A stretch of DNA of 64,000 nt, from contig JAFCMP010000357.1 of the NCBI GenBank assembly GCA_017506865.1, forward strand, positions 501,001 to 565,000, given 5' to 3'. The notes below the pieces were generated by a model. It did no database searches. It worked only from the letters and a program-made list of their open reading frames with translations, and had not been told where the DNA came from. This DNA comes from Tribonema minus (taxonomy: Eukaryota > Sar > Xanthophyceae > Tribonematales > Tribonemataceae). This document shows, piece after piece, positions 31,462-43,218 of the stretch (position 1 is the first letter of the stretch; the number at the start of each line of letters is the position of its first letter). The translations under genes were made by a program, and so were the position numbers.

Positions 31462-34400
31462 CTATTCATCCTCATCATCTATGACGTCAAACAGGCCACC
31501 GTCGTCGTCACCCTCCTCCTCAAAAGTGTCACCAAATTCGCCCCCCTCGTCATCCAGATCAGCAGCAGCGCTCGGCACGCCGCTGCCCTGGCGCAGTGCG
31601 TACAGGAGCAGGCCGCCGGTGACGCTGACGTTGAGTGACTCTACAGTGGATGCGGCGCGTGGCGCCCCCTGAACCTCCACGAGCACTTCGCACTGCACGC
31701 ATGGGAGCACAATGAGGGTGCAGCGGTGCTTGAGGGAAAGGGGGGGGTCACAATGCTGATGCGCGCAGAGACAGGGCCTTGTCGCAAGTTAAGATGGTTG
31801 CGAGGGACGTACTTCAAAAGTGCATCCAAAGCATATAACCATGAAGCATGTATGATGCTTCAGAAGTACAGTGCATGTAGCTGACTTGCCACATGCGGCA
31901 AGGCTATGAGCCTGCGCATACTGCAGAGCTGATTGCGGGATTGTGAACGATCAGTGTTGCGCATATAATGTAGCCTGCAAACTATGTGCGCACTGCTGGA
32001 AGCATATTGAAGTAGAAACACTTCAAGGTATGGCTTTACCCGGCCGACTATGTTCTTGCTGACAATTCAAACCAGGTGGTGATGGAGGTGAAAAGGGCTG
32101 AAAAGACGTTGAACCACAATGAGATCGGTCAGTGCACACGGTGTAGCTCAGACTGCGAACAGTGCCCATGACGAGTGCCACACCATTTTCAATCCAAACC
32201 GACAACAATAAATGCAACAAAGTGGGTGCACACAAAACGCACCTCTCTCAGCACGCTGGTGCGAAGGCCATGCCCCTCGTTGCCAAGGACGACAATGGTC
32301 GGCACAGCGGTATGCAGCGACTGCACCGGCTTGGCCTCTCTGCCCAGCGCTGTGCCCACAACGCGCCACCCGTTGGCGCGGCTCTGGCGCAGGAACTTCA
32401 TCATGTTGTTGGTCGAGTGCACGGTCATGACCTGAGGCAAGTATAAAGGAGAAGGAAGGGGACACAGAGAAGGGGGGGGCGCGGGGGGGCAAGCTGTAAT
32501 GCAAGTGGAAAGAAAAGCGGACAACGGATGTATGGCCCAGGAAAGTTGGGACACCAAGAAGTCATAGGGTTTCTTGCGCGACAGCAGAATGCGAGATGTT
32601 GCGGGCGGACAGAGCTACCCACTTTGCGTTGCGAATGAACAGCAGAGCAACAGCTTTGGTGAGCGTTGCCGTCCATTGATACTCATTGCAGCACCAGCGG
32701 TGCGCAGAGCACAGCAGCACGGGTACAGGAGCAAACCGGCGGCACAGCAACGCAGAGCAGCATCGCACAAGACATTCAGCAAAGAATGTCCGCACAATGC
32801 CGCATTCCCTTCAATGCGTGCAAGATGCAGGACACAAGGGAAAGCATGTTGCTTCGTTCGACGCATCAACCGGAGACCACAAGCTCACAGTCCACAGCAA
32901 CTTGTTTTGTTGACGGCAGCAATCCGAGAATGTGCTGCTCTGCTTTGGTGAGTACATCAACATGGAGAGGAGGCAGCAACTGACGAAGTGGGCAAGTCAA
33001 TTCCTATCTTAAGCCTTGAGAAGAAGGAGAGTCACCTCCAATGCGATTAAGGATTGATTCATCATTCAACCTTTACAGTGAAGGTTTAGTTGTACCCTTT
33101 TACTATTGTTGTGGGAGATTATTTCTGGCTTGTGATTCATCTTCTAGCATTGCTTCTAAAGTGAGGCAGCAACTGGCGTAGTGACAAGTCAAGAAGGAGA
33201 GTCACCTCCAGCGCGCCGCTGCTGGCCTTGCTCACGGTGGGCGTCAGCGATGCGCTGTTCTTGGCACACGCCACCACGCCATCGGCGCCAAAGAAGTGCG
33301 CCGAACGAAGCAGCGCGCCGAGGTTCTGCGGGTCCGTCACCTGCAGCCAGGCAATGATGACAACGCTCAAATGGTCAGGCTAGATAGTGTGCTCAGTAGT
33401 TCAGTAGTGCAGCACAGGGGGCAGCGCTGTGCACTTCGCGGTCCTCTGCCTTCAATTGCTCCTGTATGTAGGTGATGGTATCGCAACCGGATGAGCGACA
33501 ACAAGGCAGTGGATAACAAGCATTGGCGCCCATCTGTAGCACCTCACTCTAGTGTCAATGATTCAACGCGAATGGAGAACAAAAGGTTGTCATCACTGCA
33601 TCAAGCTCCAGCAGAAGTGTGCATCTGCGGAAGGGGGCTTTGAGCACGTGACACATCTCTTTGCTCACAAGCACCAGTGATGGGTTGCGCCAACGTACAA
33701 CACATTTTGTCCGTAGAATAGTTCAGCAGTTGCACAATGTGTAATTACATCCGACTCTATAGAAGTCAGCATGTTTGCATAGTGCAGTGGCTGCAGCTTG
33801 CACATTGCTCAAGGACATTGCTCAAGGTCGCTGAACATGCTTCAAGACTTGGATTCATATTTTCAAACAGCACAATTACCTCATCAAGCGCCAGCCACAA
33901 AGGCGCAGCACCAACTCCCCGCTCTGGGTCCTTTGGAGGTGCCGGCAGGTGGGGCAGCGGCTCAAACTCCAGTGGCCGACACCGCAGCACAAAGCCCTGG
34001 TGCGGCCTGCATGCAGTAAGAACAGAATTGTAGCAGTTTAAGTTGCAGTGCTCAGCTTCACAGCGGACTGGCTATCCTCTGTGGGTACATTGGGACACAG
34101 CTGCTGAACACAGTGTGGTAGTAACCTGCTCTGAGGGAGCACTATGCGCGCGCTGCCTGCATGGAGGTGCAGTCTTCTCGGCAGATGGCTCGCGGTTACC
34201 GTTCAGGAATTTAATGACGTAGCTCTGACGAACTGCAGCAGCGTGCATGTACCACTACTCACACAACATACACACCCTCTACGTCCATCTTAAGCAGCCC
34301 ATACAAGCTGAACTCATACCTCACACTTATGTTGTATGAATGACAGCCTTCTCGCTGACTGCCGCACAGGCAGAGATGAAAACACCGTTGCCATATACCC

Positions 34401-37103
34401 TAAATTCTTGTTTGACACATGACAGACTTCTCACCGGTTGCCGCAGAGAGAGTTGAGATAGCCCTTGTCAATGAAGGTAACAGGGAGGGCCACTTCCTCC
34501 GCTAGCTGTTGTATTTTGACCAGCGCAGCCCTATCCTTGCGGTCTCGTGGCGTTATGCCCTCCTGCACAAATAGCCCCAGCAGCCCCGCCCGCCGCTTCG
34601 CAGTGAGAGCGTTCAGCACGGGCGATATGCCGTACACATTGTCCACCTGCAGAATAATGGCAGCAATCAATGATTATAGATGTCTGTATCACAATGTGCA
34701 AGTGAGCTGCACCTTCACGAGGGCTTGACAATGAGCGGCATCGGACCTCTGGGCCTGTGGGCATGCAGTGCCAGAGGGGTGGTGACGTGCCTGCTTGCTG
34801 ACAGCGAATCACATTAGTTGAAGTTGTATCTGTGTCGGTGACTCACCAGGACACATCGAGATATTGTATGACGATCTGCGGTATACTGGTGTGATTGCAC
34901 ACTGCCCCTTGCAAGTCTGCTGCTACCTAGCTGCCACGCTAGTGTTGCTTATAATAACATCAGCTGCAAGTAAAGACAATACCATTATTTACGTCTATTC
35001 ATGAAGCCCCGCCTCACATCACACCTGACAGCGATGAATCATTGATTAGTACAACTTGAAGTGGCGGCAGACAAGCGGCGCCAGCAGCTACTGCGACTCC
35101 ATCTTGGCCAAACCTCTGATAGGCCGGAGTTTAAGCTCACGTTTCTCAGGTCTCATGATTTCCTGGAGATTCGATCCAGTCGTGATTTGTTGCACCATAT
35201 TACTACTGGAACCGTTGTGGGCAGCTAGATAAGTGTGATACTCGTGCTTGCCTCTGTCGCCATAATGTGGTTTGTGAGTGTGCATCTTTTGAGATCGCAG
35301 TGTTACATGGTCCTAGTGAGGTGCAGTGGCTCCAACAAAGTATTCGTATCGTCACGAAGTTGCAAAACTTCAAGCTCAAAGTTTGGCGTCACAAACTAAT
35401 CTGTGTTCACACGCTTGTTCAGCAGGAATCCTGCTTTTCAGTTCTGTCAAGGCCCGCTCAGCGCCCTGCTGCGGTTTTGTACATTCTGCTGTCTCCTTGT
35501 GAAAAGCAAGAACAAGTGCACGAGTGCAGACGCTATCAATTGCCATCTCCATGCCATTGTCGGTTGCAAGAGGACCACTCGCAGACACGCACGCTGCATT
35601 GACAAGGGTAGGAATACTACCACTGTGGCAGTCCTTCAACCATACACCTGTCATTGCATCATGAGTCTGCTGGACAATATGCGGGCTGCAAACATCATGC
35701 AGCTGCCCTAAATCAGCATGTGTCCCTATTTGTTGAGTGTGGCAACATGACAGTCCTGCATCTTTAAACAAATACATTTGCGGCAGACATGAGCAGGTGA
35801 TAGATGACTTAATAATCTGAGCTGGTCATGCTGTGCGTGATGGTGCATGTTCAGGATCGCCAGCGTTTAGAAGCAACAACCATGCGCTGATCTGCACTGC
35901 TTGCAGCAGTTGACAGCAAGCGCGTCGCTGTTCAACAGCACGACTAATCAACTCATACCACGCAGCTCAGCACGTCAATGTCAAAGTTCAACTTACCTCG
36001 CCCTCATCCTCCTCAACAGAGTCCTCTCCCGGCTCCACCCACACATCCGATAGCTCCTCCTCCAGCCAGTCGGAGGCGGACTGCCCGGGCCGCCGCTCAA
36101 ATATCCTCTCCTCGCCGGGTGTGAATGCGCTGTGCGGAGCGGTGCCACCAGGCGTCCACTCCTTGCTAGGACCGCTGCCGGCGACCCTGCCAGCAGTGGC
36201 GCTCCTGCTGGGGCCCCCTCTCTCCCCCCCTGCAAAGTTGCCCCTCGGCGGTCCCCTTGCCCCGCCGCCTCGATAATCAGAGCCGGATGAATCACGGGAG
36301 CCACCACGATAGCCGCCGCCATTGGCACCCCGATAGCCACTGTCACCACCGCCGCCGCGACTGCTGCTACCGCTGCGACTGCCGCCAGCGCCGCGGTAGC
36401 CATCGCTGCCACCGCCGCGATAACTGTCACCGCCGCCGCCGCCGCCGCCGCTGCCGCCACGGTAATTGTCGCTGCCACCGCCGCCGCCGCCACGGTAGTT
36501 GTCGCTGCCACCGCGGCCGCCACCACTGCTACTGCGGTAGCTGTCGCTCGCGCTGCCGCGATAGTTGTCGCTGCCGCCGCGGCCGCCACCGTCGCGTCTG
36601 TATTCATCTTGCGGTGGCCTGCCACCTCCGTCGCGTCCCCCGTATGATGTTCGCCCGCCACTCCCGCCTCCCTTGTATCCGTCTTGCGACGGCCTGCTGC
36701 CTCGATCGCGCCCCCCGTACGATGATCGTCCACCGCTGGCACCTCCCCGATACGAGTCAGGGCCGTCGCCGTCGCGGCGCGCTCGAAGTGGCCCGCTGTC
36801 GCTGCTATATCTATCCCCACCCCTTTCTTGCTTGCCCCTGTAGCCGCCGCCGTCACGAGAGCTGCTGCTGGCCTCCCTCGATGCGCCACCGTACTGCATG
36901 AAGAGAGCCTGGCTTTGTCTGATGAGGCCTCTGGTGGTCACTCTCAACAAGCTGACCTTGCTGCCGCAGCAGACTGTGCTACATGACAACAGCCCGGACG
37001 CCAATCTGAGTGACATGACCACCGCCAGCAGGGAGCGGAATCTGCTGCCTGCCACCTCGACAGGTTTTTTTAAGACCATCGTCCCAGCAGTACTGCAGGA
37101 CAA
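31462..37103 (-). CDS. MRM1-type SpoU rRNA 2'-O-methyltransferase with RGG leader
   Basis: Six exons on the minus strand: 37103-35997, 34646-34435, 34006-33880, 33340-33206, 32431-32243 and 31692-31462. Phases close (0,2,0,0,0), giving 666 residues, or 637 from the second candidate start at 37016. The SPOUT/SpoU enzyme methylates a ribose in organellar large-subunit rRNA with SAM. Motifs seen: substrate-binding start VYGISPVLNAL; NRPHQG; motif 1 DPQNLGALLRSAHFFGADG; motif 2 VVLGNEGHGL; motif 3 ESLNVSVTGGLLLYAL. Residues from about 37016 look like an organelle transit peptide (MSLRLASGLL, Arg/Ser-rich). Exon 1 adds about 250 residues of Gly/Arg/Ser/Tyr repeats (NYRGG, SYGGRD), then an acidic linker. 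The C-terminus is a highly acidic tail. The RGG block is far longer than in animal MRM1 and may bind RNA (inference). Confidence 0.92.
32968..33215 (-). repeat. Tandem copy of an exon 4 donor region (MRM1-like gene)
   Basis: The donor region of exon 33340-33206 (plus-strand reading GAAGGAGAGTCACCTCCA at 33193-33210, after GGCAGCAACTGGCG) recurs at about 32971-33042. The copy keeps an intact GTGACT donor next to TTGGAG. Confidence 0.7.
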
Positions 37104-37129
37104 TCAAGCCAAATGTCAACTTCAACCGG
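37104..37129. promoter_or_regulatory. Probable bidirectional promoter, MRM1-like / UTP4
   Basis: The outermost start codons of two head-to-head ribosome-biogenesis genes are 26 bases apart; using the inner ATGs (37016 and 37202) the gap is 185 bases. No core element is recognised. Shared control is inferred from spacing alone. Confidence 0.5.
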
Positions 37130-40100
37130 ATGTGCGGTTTGCAGGAACTTGATGTTGGCAGCGTTGCCGCCTCGTACATTGGTGTGATCACGGGATTACG
37201 TATGTCGCCGCAAACAACGGTGCACAGATGTCGATTTGTGGACTGGATGCCCCGCGCGGTGCACGCTATCGCGCCACAGCCGGGAGGAGCTCTGGTGGCG
37301 GTGGGCAGGAACGATGGCGACATAGAGTTGATGGTACCCAGTGAAAACTACAGCGTGCTCAAGCGGATACCTGGTAAAAGCGGGAAGCATCTGCAGGTCG
37401 GTCAGCCGCTAGTGCTTGTGGTGCTTTTGTGCTTTGTGGTTCAATGAGGCGCTGAACTTCAAAAACCCGTTGTGATGGATGCTGGTGTGTTGCTTCCAGC
37501 AGTCTGCACCTGGTCGGCTATGTGTGTCTGACTCCAGTTGCCGGCTGCCTCAATCAGTTGTGGCTGAGTGTGCAGATGCAGTCTCTCGCATGAGGTTCAG
37601 CGCAAACCACAGCGGTGCAGCGTTGGCAGCCAGATGGGATCCACGCCAGCAGGGCTTACCATTGCTCAGAACACCTGTATCCATGTCAGCAACGCTCAAA
37701 TGCAAGCGATGTGTTCTGCGCCTGCGTCCAGCTCATCAAGCCCGCCCCGTTACCCCCCCCCCCCCCCAATCCGCTGCCGCAAGCAGGCCCTCGCCTGGTG
37801 CGCCGGCGACATGGGCCAGCACCGCCTCATCGGCTGCGGCCTCGACGGCTTCCTCTTTGAAGCAGACCTCACCAAACTTCAACTTACCAACGTCAGGGAG
37901 ACCTACGGAGGGCCCGCGTGGTCCCTCGCCATCGCGCCGCACGCGCCCATCGCCGCCGTCGGCTGCGACGACGGCGCCATCAAGCTCTTCTCCCTCGAGG
38001 GCGACGGCATTGAGTACGCGCGCACGTTCCCCACGACCGGCAGCCGCGTGCTGAGCGTTGCGTGGGCGTGCGACGCGCAGGTGGTCTTCGCGGGCAGCGC
38101 CGACTCGCACATCCGCGCATTTGCTGCGCGCTCCGGCCAGGTGCTGTACCACATGGCGGTGGAGGCGTACGGGACGGAGCCGACCATGGTGTGGGCGCTG
38201 TGCGCGCTGTCGGATGGGACGCTGGTCAGCGGGGACTCGCTGGGGCACATACAGGTGGGGTTGCGCGCGTGCGTGTGTGCACGTGTTTGGCAGTAGTTGT
38301 GGCGCGAGCGGGTGCGTTGCTGGCACTGGGGTCGAGGTCGTGATCTTTCTGCGACTGACAGCAGAGTTGCATCAAGTGTGAGTTGCATGCCAGTGCTACT
38401 GTGGGGGCATAAGGGCTCAAATGCAGAGCAATTCCTCTGCACCACATGTGAATGCAACGCCAGCAGCGTGTCCTCTGAGGTCCTGGTCTGCACGTGATCG
38501 GTTCCTCAGGTGTGGCTTGGACGTATCAGCGCTTTGCCTCACTAACCTGCGCACCAGTGGCTTGTTACTCTCAGTGCCTGCTATGGTCCGTGGCACCGGA
38601 TGCCACTGGTTGTGTCAGCCTGCGGACTCCGCATGCAGGCGTGACATCACAAGCAACGCTTACGCCAGGCCTGAAACATCATCGCAAAACAGCAAAAGTT
38701 CACATTCAAAGTACACGATGACCGTTGTGCTGATCCTCAGGTGTGGGACATCCAGACGGGGACGCTTCGTCAGTCGCTGGCCACTCACGAGGCGGATGTG
38801 CTTGCACTGGCAGTCACATCAGATGAGCAGGTGCTCTTTGGCGCGGGTGTCGACAGCAAGGTACGATGAGGGACAGCGTAAGAAGTCAATGTGTGCGCGT
38901 GTATGTGTATGGGCTATGAGGAAGCTCAGCATATAGCAGGTGTGCTGCCAGCTATGAAGCCAAATCGTACCCTGCTTTGTCGCATCGAAATTCGTCGCTG
39001 CCCATAAGTGCAGCCTGGCCACCCAAGAGATGCGTTTATTCTGCCTTAATATATATATTTGCAATGCCTTGAAATGCGACTGCTGCCAGCACAAACCCCT
39101 CTGTTTGCTATCTACAGACTGCTCTTGCTAGCGCCCAACGAGACACTTACCCGGTCACTGCTTCCGGTCACTGCTTCCGGACACTGCATGCAGGTGTCAG
39201 CGATAGAGAGAGTTGAAGATGAGAACGGCGTGGAGCGCTGGGCATTTTCCCACTCGCACAGGCCGCACACCCATGACGTGCGTGCGCTGGCGTGCATGGA
39301 GGGGGGGGGCGAGGGGGGCAGGGGAGGAGACGTGCTGCTGTCGGGGGGTATCGATACCAAGGTGTGCGTGTACCAGGCGCACAACTTCAAGGGGCGGCTT
39401 ACCAAGCTGTGGCCCTTCCCGTACCATCAGGTGAGGCGGCGCAGCTGATTGGCCAGGCGGTGCAATCTGATTGGCGAATCGTGTTGGTGTATCTGCTGGC
39501 ATGTGGGACATGGGCAAACACTCTTGAGGGACTGGAATGTTGCCCTTCAAAGCTGATGGCAACAGTATTCCTGGTTCAGAAAACATACATTAATGTGCTC
39601 ATCTTCAACCTTGGTGGCGAGGCTTATATTGCATGATGTAAATACAAGCGCGTGCTGTTGTGGGGCCACCGCGTAGGTAACTCCAGGCCTGCCATGTACC
39701 TTGTGATATTCATTGGTGTGCGATGATGTTTCTACGTTGGGAAATCCAATGCAGCATATGCGTCATTCCTGCAGCATGCCTCAGCCTTCAACGTCATCAT
39801 GCTGCATAATGCAGCATGGTGCGCTCACCGCCTTTGCAGTCCCCTTCGTGTTATGCCCCTGCTGTGCACTGCCACATGACATGGTCACCAATTGTCTGCA
39901 GCAGCGCTCGAGCTGATCCACAATCACTTGTTATAACTGCATTACGACTGCAGGTGGCATTCGTTGCGGCAGCGCCACGGTTGCTATTAGTCATGCACGA
40001 CATGCATCTGGACCTGTGGCAGCTGCCTGACAAGGCCGCCACGGCTCAGCGCAAGGGCAACGACGTCAAGATTGAGAAGCTGCTCAAGGCAAGTATGCAC

Positions 40101-42935
40101 GGTAATAATGGTGTGCATCATCAAGTACTTGTCAACAGTTGTGCTGCTGAGGAATGCGGCCGTTACACGTTGTCGAGCGACAGTCCTTAGTAAATGGTTT
40201 TAAGGCGTATGGCATCTCTCACATCAAGGCGCAAAGTTTGCTCATACGCCTGGCTTCCACAACAGTCTGAAAGGCTTCGTTGGACCGCTTTTCAACAGCA
40301 GTGCATTCGCTGTGCATAGGTGACATGTAGCTGTTCGCTGTTCGCTCTCATCTGCAGTCAGTGAAGAATGGCGCTGCGACAGGCAACCGCTGATGTACAC
40401 TGCGTTCATACCAACACCAGTCCTGCGCCTCAGGCAGATTGATGTACGCACGCAGCATATGCAGCAGCGCCGCCTGCACTGCTGCACACGCAACACACCG
40501 CTCAACTTCAACCCCCCCCCCCCAACTTCAACTTCAACTTCAACGCAGGTGCGCCTGAAGGGCGACGACCACCTGGCCTGCGCGGCGCTCTCCCCCAACG
40601 GCGCCTACGCCGCCGTTTCCACGGTCCGAGGAACGCGCCTCATAACGTTCCCGCGCTCGCGCCCAACCGCCACTGGCGCCGAGCGCATACAAGCGGGCTC
40701 TATGGCCGTGCCGCGCATCGCAGCGGCGCCCGCGCACAAGCTGGCGTTCGCGCCGGACGGGCGGCGGCTGGTGGCCGCGGCGGCGGGGGGGCGGCTCGTG
40801 GTGACGGAGATTCTGGAGGAGGGGAAGGCGCGCGTCAAGGCGCACGCGCTGCGGCCGCCGGAGGGGGGTGATGGTGGCGGCCATGATGAGGAGCCGTGTG
40901 CGCAGCTGGCCATCAGCAGGTGCGCGGCGACGCTTCGTGGTGGCTGAGGCTGTGGTTGCGTTGCGCTGGCGTGCTTTGTTGAGGTTTGGGCTGTTGTCGT
41001 GTGACGCCGTCAATGCTGTGTGGGGGGGACATGACATGACATGTCATGTGGACATGTGGACATGACATGATGGACATGACATGACATGACAGGTTTTTAC
41101 GTGTGCTGAAGGCAATGACGGTGGCAACGGGAACGATGATGCCGAGGCATGTGGGCAACAGTGTTGCGAAACTCACAGATGATGTTGGTGATGACTTAAA
41201 GCGCATCAGATAGTCAGCACAAGTAACGGTAAGATGAGCATCAATTAGGTTGACCTTGCCAGTGTGTGCACTGTCTGGCATCATTCAGAGACATTTGCGC
41301 TTTGCTGTCAGAGCAGAAGGCATAGCGCCGCTCGTTGCATGAGTAGCCTCTGGTTACAGAAGTGATCAGCACCTGACAGCGCCAGCAGGGTAGGTTAGTA
41401 TGCATATCAAAGAGTACCACAAGTGATCACTCGCTCAAAAGCTATTGTATGCCTTCAATTCTGACGGGCTAAGACACATGTACGCACTGCCTTGACGTAT
41501 GCATGCGTAGAAGTTGCTCCGTGGTGATGGCAGGACGAACACTGAATCAACCTAACCTCAACTTCAACTTTAACATCACCTCATGCTGCGCTCGTGCAGG
41601 GACGGCCAGTGGGTAGCTGCGGCGGACACCTGCGGTGGCCTCCATGTGTACTCGCTGGACACACTAAGGCACCACTGGGCAGTGCCACGCAGGCAGGATA
41701 AGCAGCGCGGCGCCGGTCTAGCGGGACTAGACTTCCAGGGGCTCGGATCAACGCTGATAATGATGCACGCCGACAGCAGCGTGCGTGCTGTGGACGTGGA
41801 GGAGCGCAGAAGCCTGGACTGGCCACGGTGAGCGCTGGCTTGAAGTTGAAGTTCAATCTTATCCGCCAGCAGGAGTGTTGAAGTTTTGAGTGAGTCTTTG
41901 AAGGGGGGAGGGGGGGGGGGTACACACAAGTTGAACTTTGACTTAGGGTTGAAGTGACCAGTCACTTAGACTTAGGATTGAAGTGACCAGGCACGGCGGC
42001 AACAGTAGCATGCAGTGCTGACACGTGAAGTTGTGGGGGGCGTAGAGCAATGGGAGTTGACCATTCATCTAGTTACGAGTCATGGCACTATAGAGCGTGT
42101 CATCAGAAGCGCCATGAGGAGCGCCAACTCCGGATGGCAAAGTGATTGCAGGAGCACAGCATGCTGTTTGTACGGCGTTAATTGGCACCCAGGCATGCAA
42201 GTTGAACATACGCGGCAAGCGCTGTCAGTTGCTGAATATGATGCGCTTTACCGCAAAAGCCGGTTGTGACAATGACCAAAGGAGGGCGGATCTTTCTGTA
42301 CCTATATTCAATTCAAGTCGTCTATACAGTGATCCCTAGCCTGATGCCACTGTGCTCAGCATGTGCCAGTCTAAGGCCTGATGGCGCTGTTGCGCCAGAC
42401 CATGAGGTTCGCACGCACTCATTTTGATGGTCTTGACCTCCGCCTCTGAGGACTGGGCTTGCACTGACGCACCAGCTTTCAGCGTGCCGACAGCACTTGA
42501 GAATTTCGCTCTCGTGAGCTGACACAAGCATTGCTGCCACTCCTGTGCCTGCGCGTCGTCTGCAGACTTCAGCCCGTCGGCGACGAGCTGTATCTCGGCG
42601 CAGCGTGGGACCCTGCCAGGCCGGACTCCGTCCTGCTGCACAGCCACCGTGCGCTGCGCAGCTTAAAACACGAGCTCGCCCCGAAGGCGACGGAAACGGC
42701 AGCAGTGACTGCCCCTCGTCAGCGTTCAGATCACATGAGAGGAAAGCGTAAGCTCGGGCAGAGCGGCGCGGAGAGGTTAGATGGGGAGGGCGATGCGGGC
42801 GTTGTCGAGCGCTACCGCCCCATTCTGCTGGCGGAATTTGTTGATGATGGCGAGCTGGTGGTGGTGGAGTGCCCGTGGCTCAAGGTTGTGGCGCAGCTGC
42901 CGGACACTCTGTACAGGCAGCGCTACGCGACGTGA
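37130..42935 (+). CDS. UTP4: UTP4/cirhin WD40 protein of the small-subunit processome
   Basis: Eight exons: 37130-37396, 37787-38254, 38741-38860, 39194-39430, 39954-40088, 40549-40919, 41600-41827 and 42566-42935. All phases close, giving 731 residues; the ATG at 37202 (MSPQTTVHRCRFVDW) may be the true start and fits the family better. UTP4 is a t-UTP/UtpA component that binds the U3 snoRNP pre-rRNA complex in the nucleolus. WD-type repeats are visible throughout: LIGCGLDGFLFEADL, IAAVGCDDGAIKLFSLEGD, VFAGSADSHIRAFAARSG, VWDIQTGTLRQSLATHEADV, HTHDVRALACMEGG, LLSGGIDTKVCVYQAHNF. The C-terminal block RPILLAEFVDDGELVVVE with WLKVVAQLPDTLY matches the conserved UTP4 end. The intron after 40088 has a GC donor (GCAAGT). 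Acceptors at 37786 and 40548 follow poly-C tracts. Confidence 0.93.
40512..40548 (+). repeat. Poly-C tract and ACTTCA repeat at a 3' splice site
   Basis: A C-run (40512-40523) and four or so ACTTCA units lie directly before the CAACGCAG acceptor of UTP4 exon 6. The combination acts as the pyrimidine tract here. Confidence 0.7.
41028..41091. repeat. ACATG/CATGT pentamer array in a UTP4 intron
   Basis: The stretch is built from GACAT/ATGAC units in both orientations (around ACATGTCATGT), making it partly palindromic. It lies in the intron between exons ending 40919 and starting 41600. Confidence 0.8.
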
Positions 42936-43218
42936 TGCGGCGGTCAAGGGGGGGGCTGTGTGCCGCCGCGCGCTGCTTCTGCAACTAGTGCTACGCTGCC
43001 GCATAATGCAACTTTTCGGTGTGCATCGTCATACAGTGCTGATGCTTTGGCGTGTGCCGAGTCATTGTTGCAGTGACTTCTGGTGACGCTCCACTAAAAC
43101 TTCAACTACTCGTAGGGTCCTACCGGGTTTGTCCCGAGTCTCTTTGGTTGACCAGAAAAAAGTCACATCACGCAACGGGGGCACGGCAAGGCGGTGCAGC
43201 GCTGCAGGGGGCTGCCCC

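Noticed and set aside
35376..35777. 133-codon frame in the first intron of the MRM1-like gene
   Set aside because: Exons 1 and 2 join in phase 0 without it, and the composition (scattered Cys and His) is not coding-like.
36257..36901. 214-codon plus-strand frame opposite the RGG exon
   Set aside because: An Arg/His/Cys-rich shadow of the Gly-rich repeat on the opposite strand.
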